Below are positions 1 to 6,884 of a stretch of 15,842 nt of DNA, one piece after another; within the stretch, counting starts at the first letter, position 1, and every line of letters starts with the position of its first letter. The position numbers were made by a program, and so were the translations under genes. This stretch comes from JBBDIO01 sp040880365 (GTDB lineage Bacteria; Chloroflexota; Anaerolineae; Caldilineales; Caldilineaceae): the NCBI GenBank assembly GCA_040880365.1, contig JBBDIO010000213.1:1-15842 (forward strand). Reading direction: 5' to 3'. A model generated the notes under the pieces. It was not told the DNA's origin, did no database searches, and saw only the letters and a program-made list of their open reading frames with translations.

Positions 1-1
1 T

Positions 2-979
2 CAACCGGGGCAGGCGCAAACCGCGGTGCAGGGCTATATTGCCGATGCGGTTTGTGATGTCTATCTGGATGATCCCGACAATCGGTTGATTGTGATGTGG
101 ATGCACGAACCCGACGCCAGCCAGCACGCTTATGGGCTGGGCGCGCCCCAGATGACCGACGCGCTGCGCAAGGTGGATGCGTGTGTGGCCCAGGTTTTGG
201 GCGAGCTGGATCGACGGGGCCTGCGCGACCAGTTCGATATTTTCTTTATCTCCGATCACGGCCATTCGACGGTGCGCGCCCATGCGACGCTGCGCGAATA
301 TCTGGAACGGGCCGCGGCCGAGATTGGAAGTCCGTTGCCGCCTTTGGCGACGGCGAGCGATTATATCTATGCCGCGCCGGGCACGGCAGAACCGAGCGCG
401 GCCGAGTTGACGCCGCTGGTCGAATGGTTGCAGGCGCAGCCGTGGGTGGGGGCAATGCTGGCCGGGCGCGCAGATTTATGCGCTTTGCCCAATGTGTTCG
501 CGCTGGAAGATGTGTGGGGTGGGGCGACGAATGCCCGCCGGCCCCTGTTGGCGATTTCGCCCACGTGGAGTCATGCGGTCAACGAGTATGGCGTGGCGGG
601 CGATGTGCAGACGCTGACCACGCAAGGCGCGCTGCGTTCGTCGCACGGGTCGGCTTCGCCCTACGATCTGCACGCTAATCTGATTGCCAACGGTCCCAGC
701 TTTCGCCAGGGCGTGCGTTCGGAGGTGCCCACGGGGGCTATTGATCTGCTGCCCACGCTGTTGCATATTCTCGACATCTCGGCACCGGCACCGCTCCAGG
801 GGCGGGTATGGTGGGAGTTGCTGGCGCAAGCCCAGGGCGAGCCGGGTGTCGTGCGCGACAAAGTGCTGATGCCTGAGCAGGCGGCCACCAGCGGCGCGTC
901 GCCGCGTCTGGTGGTGCATCATGTGGGCGAGGCGCGTTATCTGCACGGCGCGTTTGTGGGCGATCAGACGTGGACCTAG
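2..979 (+). CDS. Type I phosphodiesterase / nucleotide pyrophosphatase family protein, 5'-truncated
   Basis: The frame is open from the first bases of the window, so the N-terminus lies outside; about 325 residues remain. This is an alkaline-phosphatase-superfamily metalloenzyme (PF01663-like) that hydrolyses phosphodiester or phosphate-ester bonds with two metal ions. Visible metal-ligand motifs are PDASQH (D codon at 113, H at 125), SDHGH (251-265) and SHGS (641-652), in the usual order. The helix after the first motif (DALRKVDACVAQVLGEL) is typical of the family. The segment carrying the Thr/Ser nucleophile must be in the missing N-terminus. The substrate cannot be told. The gene converges on the minus-strand methyltransferase gene with 20 bp between stop codons and no visible terminator hairpin. 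Confidence 0.85.
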   Translation, partial: QPGQAQTAVQGYIADAVCDVYLDDPDNRLIVMWMHEPDASQHAYGLGAPQMTDALRKVDACVAQVLGELDRRGLRDQFDIFFISDHGHSTVRAHATLREYLERAAAEIGSPLPPLATASDYIYAAPGTAEPSAAELTPLVEWLQAQPWVGAMLAGRADLCALPNVFALEDVWGGATNARRPLLAISPTWSHAVNEYGVAGDVQTLTTQGALRSSHGSASPYDLHANLIANGPSFRQGVRSEVPTGAIDLLPTLLHILDISAPAPLQGRVWWELLAQAQGEPGVVRDKVLMPEQAATSGASPRLVVHHVGEARYLHGAFVGDQTWT

Positions 980-999
980 CCACCTCCCCTGCATAAACC

Positions 1000-1863
1000 C
1001 TACTGATTCAGACGTCCGATAAAAATTCCTTCCTCAAGCTGGAAAGTGAGTTCACTCTCGGAGTCTTGGGCGGAGTCCTGGGCGGGGTCCTGGGGCGCGA
1101 AGTAGGCGGCGACATCCCCTTGCGCGTGGACCAGGTCGGCCCGTAGCTGGGCGATGGTGGCGGGGGATGCGCCCATGCGTTCGGCCCAGGGCTGAAAGGT
1201 CATGCGTTTGCCCCAGGTTTCGGCGTGGGTCACAGCAAAGCCCGCGGCCTCGAGTTGGGCGCGCCATTCGGCCTGGCTCAGGGCGCGGGCATGGCTGGGA
1301 TCGCGCCGCCGTTCAAAATCGTTGATGAACGCGCCTGCCTCACCTTCGGGTACCACATTGTCCACCAGCACAAAGATACCTCCTGGACGCAGGACGCGCG
1401 CACATTCCTGCACAAAGCGCGCCACATCGGGAAAGTGGTGCGGCGCAATTCGACACAGCACCAGATCAAAGGAAGCCGGGGCAAAGGGCAGATTCTGGGC
1501 GTCGGCCTCCTGAAAGCTGATGTTGGTGACGGCGCGCGTGTGGGCCAGATCGGCGGCGACTTTGAGCATCTTGGGGGTGAGGTCGGTGGCGGTGATGTGC
1601 CCGATGTGGGGCGCAAATGCCAGGGCAAAATGGCCGGCGCCGGTGGCGATATCCAGGGCGCGCCAGTGGGCCTGGGGCTGGACCAATTCCACGGCGCGCG
1701 CCAGGCTGTAGCCTTCGGCGTGGGGCTGGCTGGTGGCATATTTTTCGCCGTGGATCGTATATTGTGCCTGCACCTTATCACGATTTGCAGCGCGGTTGTC
1801 GGACGCTGGGCTGGCAGATTGCCCGGTTGATTCTGCGGATGAGTCTATAGATGAGTGGGTCAT
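1000..1863 (-). CDS. Class I SAM-dependent methyltransferase (Methyltransf_11 / UbiE-like)
   Basis: Predicted 287-residue cytoplasmic methyltransferase. Motif I is DIATGAGHF at about residues 71-79. It is followed by the post-II acidic patch EADAQNLPF, then SFDLVLCRIAPHHF and VLRPGG, the order seen in UbiE/Coq5-like enzymes. The acceptor is unknown. An upstream in-frame ATG at 1953 exists, but the ATG at 1863 is chosen because it overlaps the TGA stop of the upstream DUF418 gene as ATGA, a common arrangement for translational coupling, and because the extra 30 residues would lie inside the DUF418 coding region. The first 30 or so residues are Ser/Ala/Gln-rich and probably disordered. Near the C-terminus a repeated 12-bp unit (about 1070-1095) encodes a PAQDSAQDS-type tract. 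It is probably the second gene of a two-gene operon. Confidence 0.85.
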   Translation of the reverse strand: MTHSSIDSSAESTGQSASPASDNRAANRDKVQAQYTIHGEKYATSQPHAEGYSLARAVELVQPQAHWRALDIATGAGHFALAFAPHIGHITATDLTPKMLKVAADLAHTRAVTNISFQEADAQNLPFAPASFDLVLCRIAPHHFPDVARFVQECARVLRPGGIFVLVDNVVPEGEAGAFINDFERRRDPSHARALSQAEWRAQLEAAGFAVTHAETWGKRMTFQPWAERMGASPATIAQLRADLVHAQGDVAAYFAPQDPAQDSAQDSESELTFQLEEGIFIGRLNQ

Positions 1864-3155
1864 GGGTTTACTCGCATGGGTTGCGGTTTGCCATAGGTGA
1901 GGGTGCGCCAGAGCCACTCTACCGGCCCAAAGCGATAGCGACGCAGCCACCAATGGCTCCAGGGAATCTGGGCCAGATAGATGACCAGGGTGAGGATCAG
2001 GCCGGCGGTGGGGCTTACCTGGCCGAACAATCCCAGCCCATAGCCATAGAAAATTAAAGTACAGATGATGGATTGGAGCAAATAGTTGGTGAGCGCCATG
2101 CGGCCTACGGGCGCGAGTATGGCCAGGCGCGGCCCCCAGACGGCGTGCTGGCTGAGCAGGGTGATGGCGGCGAGATAGAAGAGCATGAGCGCGGGCGCGC
2201 CGAAGGTCTGCCCCACCGTGGCAATCAGCATGTTCAGATCGGGCAGATTGCGGTTGCCGTGCATGATGAGCATGGCATAGAGGGCATTGCCGATGACGCC
2301 GACGATGCCGCCCCAGATTAGCAGCCGCCGGAACAGAGGACGGTGCGCGGGCAGGTCGCGGAAAATTTCGCGCTTACCAAACCAGGCCCCCAGCAGAAAC
2401 ATGGCAAATACGCTGGGCGCAATAAAGAGCGAGACTGTCCACATGAAGATGGCGTCGGCCCAGCGTTGGCGGGTGATCTCCAGGAAATTGCCCTGGGCGT
2501 AGACTGTTTCAGCCTGTGCCGTGGCATCGGCATAATATGTTGCCTGTTCCTCTGCGATAGATGCCATGATTTCGGTACCGTCGGGCGACATGCGCGCCAG
2601 TTCCAGGCTGGCAGTGCCCAGGACTGTGAAGAGCAGGGGCAGGAGGAGCATAATCACTGCCCAGCGCCGCAGCCATTTGGGGCTGGTATTGCGGAAGAGC
2701 AGCAGCAGCATCCCCAACAGCGCGTAGTAGGTGAGAATATCGCCGACCCAAATCAATACGGCGTGGATGAGGCCCAGCACCAGTAAAACCAGCAGTCGAC
2801 GCATTTGCAGGGGCACAAACCGCACACCGCGCGCCTGGGCGCGGGTCATGATGATGGTGAAGCCCAGGCCAAAGAGAAATGAAAAGAGGGAATAGAATTT
2901 GCCCTCGGCAAAAAAGCGGATACCCCATTCTACGGCAGCATCTACGCCGCCCACAGGAGGGCGTGCGACCAGTACATAGTAGACGGGGTTGATAAATATT
3001 GCCATATTGACCAGCAGGATGCCCAGCAGCGCAAAACCGCGCAGAATGTCCAATACCTGGATGCGTTCTGTGCGGGCGGTGGGGCTGATTGTTCCCGCGG
3101 GCGGTTTTTCTGGTGCAGATGCTTGTGTGGGTGCGGGAGGATTGGCGGTTTCCAT
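1860..3155 (-). CDS. DUF418 domain-containing integral membrane protein (YeiB-like)
   Basis: Predicted 431-residue polytopic inner-membrane protein. After about 40 Pro/Ala/Thr-rich residues comes the family opening motif RIQVLDILRGFALLGILLVN, then many hydrophobic segments. The C-terminal DUF418 domain is clear: GRMALTNYLLQS, then WWLRRYRFGPVEWLWRTLTYG. The molecular function of the family is not established; a transport or cell-envelope role is usually guessed. An open frame extends upstream to 3341, but the ATG at 3155 is preferred: an AAAGGA ribosome-binding site lies 6-7 nt before it, and the extension has no family similarity. Its stop overlaps the methyltransferase start (ATGA). A candidate promoter lies at 3262-3235. 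Confidence 0.88.
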   Translation of the reverse strand: METANPPAPTQASAPEKPPAGTISPTARTERIQVLDILRGFALLGILLVNMAIFINPVYYVLVARPPVGGVDAAVEWGIRFFAEGKFYSLFSFLFGLGFTIIMTRAQARGVRFVPLQMRRLLVLLVLGLIHAVLIWVGDILTYYALLGMLLLLFRNTSPKWLRRWAVIMLLLPLLFTVLGTASLELARMSPDGTEIMASIAEEQATYYADATAQAETVYAQGNFLEITRQRWADAIFMWTVSLFIAPSVFAMFLLGAWFGKREIFRDLPAHRPLFRRLLIWGGIVGVIGNALYAMLIMHGNRNLPDLNMLIATVGQTFGAPALMLFYLAAITLLSQHAVWGPRLAILAPVGRMALTNYLLQSIICTLIFYGYGLGLFGQVSPTAGLILTLVIYLAQIPWSHWWLRRYRFGPVEWLWRTLTYGKPQPMRVNP

Positions 3156-3230
3156 GGAAAATCCTTTCGATGTGGATTGCTGGGGCGCAAGCCAAAATAC
3201 GTGGCACAGTCGGTTTGGGTGTGTGCGCGC

Positions 3231-3244
3231 TGGATATATATCCA
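3231..3244. promoter_or_regulatory. Perfect 14-bp palindrome TGGATATATATCCA (possible operator)
   Basis: The sequence equals its own reverse complement over 14 bp and covers the candidate -10 element of the DUF418 promoter. A repressor bound here would block that promoter. It could also be a chance AT-rich palindrome. Confidence 0.35.
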
Positions 3245-3262
3245 TATGCAGTATACCGTCAA
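3235..3262 (-). promoter_or_regulatory. Candidate promoter of the DUF418-methyltransferase operon
   Basis: On the minus strand TTGACG (3262-3257) is followed after 16 nt by TATATA (3240-3235), a plausible sigma-70-type pair. Transcription would start near 3228, giving a leader of about 70 nt. The -10 element lies inside a 14-bp perfect palindrome. Inferred from consensus only. Confidence 0.4.
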
Positions 3263-3417
3263 ACCTGCCGGGGTAGAATGGCATTTGTTTGACAAGTGGC
3301 TGACAGAGGTTTGGGCAAATTCCTGATAGGATAATAACCACATAGTAGCATAGTCAGCACCGATTGAGTTTCCCCAGGATTCATATAAGAAACAAACGGA
3401 TAACTGGAAGTTTTCGC

Positions 3418-3446
3418 TTGACAAACGGGCGCGGTAATAGTAGACT
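3418..3446 (+). promoter_or_regulatory. csoR promoter (sigma-70 type)
   Basis: TTGACA (3418-3423) is a perfect -35 hexamer. It is followed by a 17-nt spacer and TAGACT (3441-3446), a 4/6 match to the -10 consensus. Transcription would start near 3453, immediately before or inside the CsoR-type operator. This also shows that the longest open frame, starting at 3364, cannot give the native CsoR start. Confidence 0.65.
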
Positions 3447-3455
3447 ACCACCATT

Positions 3456-3478
3456 GACCCCCCCCCCAGGGGGTAGGG
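3456..3478. promoter_or_regulatory. CsoR-type operator with C10/G5 pseudo-dyad
   Basis: A run of ten C (3458-3467), one A, then GGGGGTAGGG (3469-3478) forms the C-tract/G-tract pseudo-palindrome typical of CsoR/RcnR-family operators. It overlaps the predicted transcription start of csoR, so repression by apo-CsoR and release by Cu(I) is the simplest reading. The right half (GGGGGTA) fits well; the left half is blurred by the long C run. Confidence 0.65.
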
Positions 3479-3543
3479 ATAGGAAGGCAGCACACATGCC
3501 GCGCAGGCAGTATGCAGAGAGAATACAGGAGGAGCGCAGCCAG

Positions 3544-3822
3544 ATGGACGAACCAACCAAGAAAGCCGTCGCCCGGCGACTCGCCAGTGCCGCGGGGCAC
3601 ATCAAAGGCATTGAACGCATGGTGGAAGAAGACACCTATTGCATTGATGTGATTAAGCAACTGCAAGCCGTGCAGGCTGCGCTCAACAAAGTGAGTACCC
3701 TGATATTGGATAACCATCTCCACACCTGCGTGACTGCCGCCATCCAGGGCGATGATCCCAAGGAACGGGAGGCCGTATTGCAGGAAGTGACCAGTGTGTT
3801 TGAAATGGCGAACAAGCTGTAG
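3544..3822 (+). CDS. csoR: CsoR family copper-sensing transcriptional repressor
   Basis: Predicted 92-residue all-helical DNA-binding protein. Apo-CsoR binds G/C-tract operators; Cu(I) binding releases DNA. The Cu(I) ligand triad is intact with the canonical spacing: Cys33, His58 and Cys62 (25 and 4 residues apart, as in the Mycobacterium tuberculosis C36/H61/C65 set). The preceding Tyr32 and Glu81 match second-shell positions. The N-terminal helix (RRLASAAGHIKGIERMVEED) is the family signature. The start at 3544 is chosen because AGGAGGAG (3527-3534) stands 9 nt before it and the length fits the family. An in-frame ATG at 3496, with AGGAAGG 8 nt upstream, could give a 16-residue longer form. 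It lies downstream of a strong promoter and CsoR operator and upstream of copZ and copA. Confidence 0.93.
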   Translation: MDEPTKKAVARRLASAAGHIKGIERMVEEDTYCIDVIKQLQAVQAALNKVSTLILDNHLHTCVTAAIQGDDPKEREAVLQEVTSVFEMANKL

Positions 3823-3894
3823 GCTGGTTTTTTCATCCAGGATGAACGCACCCAGTTGTCCCAGTGTTTGACTGCATGATCGACCGTTTTTCAA

Positions 3895-3932
3895 GTTTCG
3901 TTGTATTCAATCAAAGTTTCAATGAACGTTTC
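3895..3932 (+). repeat. Three GTTTC elements in the csoR-copZ spacer
   Basis: GTTTC occurs at 3895-3899, 3916-3920 and 3928-3932, each preceded by A-rich sequence, in the 125-bp spacer just before the copZ ribosome-binding site. Spacings are 21 and 12 bp. No convincing promoter was found here, so copZ may be transcribed from the csoR promoter. The meaning of the elements is unknown. Confidence 0.3.
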
Positions 3933-3947
3933 AAAAGGAGATTTCAC

Positions 3948-4154
3948 ATGGAAAGCAAGACCTTTGTCGTACCCAACATTAGCTGTGGACATTGCACCAA
4001 CACGGTGGAGACTGAATTGCAGGAATTGGCCGGTGTGCAGAGTGTGAAGGCCGAAGTCGAATCCAAGCAGGTGACTGTGAACTGGTCCGACCCGGCGAGC
4101 TGGGAAAAGATTGAAGCGCTGTTGCAGGAGATTAACTACCCGCCGCAGAACTAG
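3948..4154 (+). CDS. copZ: CopZ-like copper chaperone (single HMA domain)
   Basis: Predicted 68-residue cytoplasmic heavy-metal-associated domain protein. It binds Cu(I) through Cys13 and Cys16 (ISCGHC; the usual Met two residues before the first Cys is Ile) and would deliver it to CopA or to CsoR. The beta-alpha-beta-beta-alpha-beta pattern is visible: FVVPNI, then NTVETELQEL, SVKAEVES, QVTVNW and KIEALLQE. The start at 3948 is preferred over the upstream in-frame ATG at 3864 because AGGAG (3936-3940) is 7 nt before it and the HMA fold begins right after. It sits 125 bp after csoR and 136 bp before copA in the same direction. Confidence 0.9.
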   Translation: MESKTFVVPNISCGHCTNTVETELQELAGVQSVKAEVESKQVTVNWSDPASWEKIEALLQEINYPPQN

Positions 4155-4180
4155 GCATAACGCCGAACGCGGCAGGGCAA

Positions 4181-4214
4181 GGTGCAGGGGATGGGAAATT
4201 TCTCTTCCTGCACC
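4181..4214 (+). other. copZ-copA intergenic hairpin
   Basis: GGTGCAGG (4181-4188) and CCTGCACC (4207-4214) form a perfect 8-bp stem around an 18-nt loop. An outer GCAA/TTGC pairing across a short bulge could extend it. No T-tract follows, so it is not a classical terminator. An mRNA processing or stabilising element between copZ and copA is possible. Confidence 0.45.
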
Positions 4215-4290
4215 TGTCCTTGCTGCTGGCATAGACACTTTGGCGCGGTCGGGCGCGCGGTATACGACGGTTTTGATCGAGGAGGACAGG

Positions 4291-6777
4291 ATGTCCACAA
4301 ACGGTATGGCTGAAAAATTACAGATTACTTTGCCCGTGGTTGGCATGACGTGCGCCAACTGTGTGGCTTCGGTGGAACGCAATGCCAAGCGCGTCGAGGG
4401 CGTGGCGGATGCGTCGGTGAATTTTGCCAACGAGCGTGTCACAATTACGTTGGACCCGGCGACGGTACCCCCTGGTGAGGTGGCAAAGGCCGTGATCGCG
4501 CGCGTGAAAAAGGCGGGCTATGATATCCCCGTGGCGACGACCGAGCTGGCTTTGCTGGGCATGACGTGCGCCAATTGCGCCAATACCATTCAGCGCCGTT
4601 TGAACAAGGTCGAAGGTGTGTTGGAAGCCGAGGTGAACTATGCTTCGGAGCGCGCGACGGTGACGTATATCCCCGGCGCGGTGACGCGCGACGATTTGGC
4701 CGCGGCTGTGCGCAAGGCGGGCTATGATGTGGTGGAAAGCGGCGAGGATGAGAACGCCGAAGACGCCGAAGCCCTGGCGCGGGCCGCCGAGCTGAAGCAT
4801 CAATGGACACGCCTGATTGTGGGCCTGGCGTTTACGCTGCCGCTTTTTGTGTTGAGCATGGGCCGCGATCTGGGCCTGCTGGGCGAATGGGCCTCGGCAA
4901 ACTGGGTCAACTGGCTCTTTTGGGGGCTGGCGACGCCCGTCCAGTTTTATGTGGGGTGGGATTATTACACCGGCGCGTATAAGGCGTTGCGCAACCGCAT
5001 GGCCAATATGGATGTGCTGGTCGCGATGGGCACTACGGTGGCCTATGTCTACAGTGTGGCGGTGCTGATTGCACTCACGCTGAATGTGCATACGCTGGGG
5101 CATCATGTCTATTTCGAGACGGCCGCGGTGATTATTACGCTGATTGTGCTGGGCAAGCTGTTGGAAGCCCGCGCCAAAGGCCGCACCAGCGAGGCCATTA
5201 AAAAGCTCATGGGGCTGGCGCCCAAGACTGCCCGCGTGATCCGCAATGGGGATGAGGTGGATATTCCCATTAGCCAGGTGGTGGTGGGCGATGTGGTGCT
5301 GGTGCGCCCCGGCGAAAAGATCCCTGTGGATGGCACGGTGGTGGAAGGCCGGTCGGCGGTGGATGAGAGTATGCTCACCGGCGAGAGTCTGCCTGTGGGC
5401 AAAGAGCCGGGCGCGGCGGTCATCGGCGCGACCATGAACAAGCAGGGTCTGCTTAAATTTGAAGCAACCAAAGTCGGGCGCGAGACCGCGCTGGCACAGA
5501 TTATCCGGTTGGTGGAACAGGCCCAGGGCAGCCGCGCGCCGATTCAGCGCACGGTGGATTTGGTTTCGGCCTATTTTGTGCCGGCGGTGATTGCGCTGGC
5601 GCTGCTGGCGTTTGGTGTGTGGATGCTGGCAGGGGCCGGGTTTGTGCCGGCGCTGATTCGGCTGGTGGCGGTGCTGGTGATTGCCTGTCCGTGTGCTATG
5701 GGGTTGGCGACGCCCACTTCGATTATGGTGGGCATTGGCAAGGGCGCGGAAAACGGGATTTTGTTCCGCAACAGCGCGGCGTTGGAAAGCGCGCAGCGGG
5801 TGCAGGCGATTGTGCTGGACAAGACCGGCACGATTACCCAGGGGCAGCCGGCTGTGACCGATATTGTGGCGAGCAGCGATAGCCTGTTGGCGCAAGACGA
5901 ATTGTTGCGGTTAGCCGCTTCGGCAGAACGCGGGTCGGAACATCCGTTGGGCGAATCGATTGTGCGTTCGGCGCGCGAGGCGGGTCTGGCGCTGGTGGAG
6001 CCTACGGCCTTTGAGGGTGTGGCAGGCCACGGCATCCGCGCCCAGGTGGAAGGGCATAACATTCTGCTGGGCAATCTGCGGCTGATGGAACGCGAATCGG
6101 TGGCGCTCAACGGGTTGGGTCCCAAGGCCCAGGATTTGCAGAATCAGGCCAAGACGGCCATGTGGTTGGCTGTAGACGGGCAAGCCAGCGCGCTGATCGG
6201 CGTGGCGGATACAATCAAGGAAGGCTCGCGCGCGGCGGTGGTGGAACTCCAGAAGATGGGGTTGACCGTGATTATGATGACCGGCGACAACGAAGCCACT
6301 GCCCAGGCGATTGGCGCGGAGGTGGGCATCGATCGGGTCTTTGCCGAGGTGTTGCCGGGCGACAAGGCTGCCTATGTGAAACAGTTGCAGGATGAAGGCT
6401 TGCAGGTTGCCATGGTGGGCGACGGCATTAACGATGCGCCCGCGTTGGCACAGGCCAATGTGGGGATTGCGATCGGCACGGGCACCGATGTGGCGATGGA
6501 AGCCGCCGATGTGACGCTCATGCGCGGCGATCTGCGCAGCGTGCCCCAGGCGCTCAAGCTGTCGCGGGCGACCATGCGCAATATTCGCGAGAATCTGATA
6601 TGGGCCTTTGGCTATAACACGGCGCTGATTCCGATTGCTGCGGGCGTGTTGGCTCCCTTTGCATGGGCGCCCGATTTTCTGCGCGAGTTGCATCCGATTC
6701 TGGCCGCGGCCGCGATGGCTTTTTCTAGTGTGAGTGTGGTGACCAATGCCCTGCGCCTGCGCCGGGTGAAGCTATAG
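4291..6777 (+). CDS. copA: Cu(I)-exporting P1B-1-type ATPase with two N-terminal HMA domains
   Basis: Predicted 828-residue inner-membrane pump exporting Cu(I) with ATP hydrolysis. Two HMA domains carry GMTCANC (Cys21/24 and Cys93/96). Then come four hydrophobic segments, the actuator TGES (363-366), the transmembrane CPC (466-468), the phosphorylation motif DKTGT (510-514), the nucleotide-binding SEHPLG (His551), TGDN (664-667) and GDGIND (710-715). The last two helices carry YN (in FGYNTAL) and MAFSS, the P1B-1 Cu(I)/Ag(I) signature together with CPC. The start at 4291 has GAGGAGGA 4-5 nt upstream; the open frame reaching back to 4111 overlaps the copZ end and is not similar to the family. 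All catalytic motifs are present, so it should be functional. Confidence 0.96.
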   Translation: MSTNGMAEKLQITLPVVGMTCANCVASVERNAKRVEGVADASVNFANERVTITLDPATVPPGEVAKAVIARVKKAGYDIPVATTELALLGMTCANCANTIQRRLNKVEGVLEAEVNYASERATVTYIPGAVTRDDLAAAVRKAGYDVVESGEDENAEDAEALARAAELKHQWTRLIVGLAFTLPLFVLSMGRDLGLLGEWASANWVNWLFWGLATPVQFYVGWDYYTGAYKALRNRMANMDVLVAMGTTVAYVYSVAVLIALTLNVHTLGHHVYFETAAVIITLIVLGKLLEARAKGRTSEAIKKLMGLAPKTARVIRNGDEVDIPISQVVVGDVVLVRPGEKIPVDGTVVEGRSAVDESMLTGESLPVGKEPGAAVIGATMNKQGLLKFEATKVGRETALAQIIRLVEQAQGSRAPIQRTVDLVSAYFVPAVIALALLAFGVWMLAGAGFVPALIRLVAVLVIACPCAMGLATPTSIMVGIGKGAENGILFRNSAALESAQRVQAIVLDKTGTITQGQPAVTDIVASSDSLLAQDELLRLAASAERGSEHPLGESIVRSAREAGLALVEPTAFEGVAGHGIRAQVEGHNILLGNLRLMERESVALNGLGPKAQDLQNQAKTAMWLAVDGQASALIGVADTIKEGSRAAVVELQKMGLTVIMMTGDNEATAQAIGAEVGIDRVFAEVLPGDKAAYVKQLQDEGLQVAMVGDGINDAPALAQANVGIAIGTGTDVAMEAADVTLMRGDLRSVPQALKLSRATMRNIRENLIWAFGYNTALIPIAAGVLAPFAWAPDFLRELHPILAAAAMAFSSVSVVTNALRLRRVKL

Positions 6778-6799
6778 GCACGCTTAAGCAAGGCAATCT

Positions 6800-6844
6800 G
6801 GGGCTGGGCCGGCGATGCTGTCGGCGCGGCCCCGTGCGGTTTTT
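6800..6844 (+). terminator. Probable intrinsic terminator after copA
   Basis: A 12-pair G/C-rich stem (6800-6811 with 6822-6833; one G-G mismatch, one G-T wobble, 10-nt loop) is followed by GTGCGG and then five T (6840-6844). The T-tract is about 6 nt further from the stem than ideal, so termination may be partial, with some read-through into the DUF305 gene. Confidence 0.6.
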
Positions 6845-6846
6845 GT

Positions 6847-6861
6847 ATCAAAATTTTTGAT
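6847..6861. repeat. AT-rich inverted repeat before the DUF305 gene
   Basis: ATCAAAATTTTTGAT is an inverted repeat of seven matching positions on each side of a central T. It lies between the copA terminator and the DUF305 start, where an operator or part of the upstream promoter region would be expected. No clear -35/-10 pair was found. Confidence 0.3.
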
Positions 6862-6884
6862 TCAGCGAGAAAGTATACGAGGAT

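Noticed and set aside
3289..3335. A second plus-strand promoter (TTGACA at 3289 with GATAAT at 3330)
   Set aside because: The hexamers are about 35 bp apart, far beyond usable spacing, and no closer -35 matches.
4318..5895. Long minus-strand open frame (525 codons) opposite copA
   Set aside because: It is His/Arg/Gln-rich with no domain motif and lies antisense to a complete, motif-rich P-type ATPase gene; typical shadow in GC-rich DNA.
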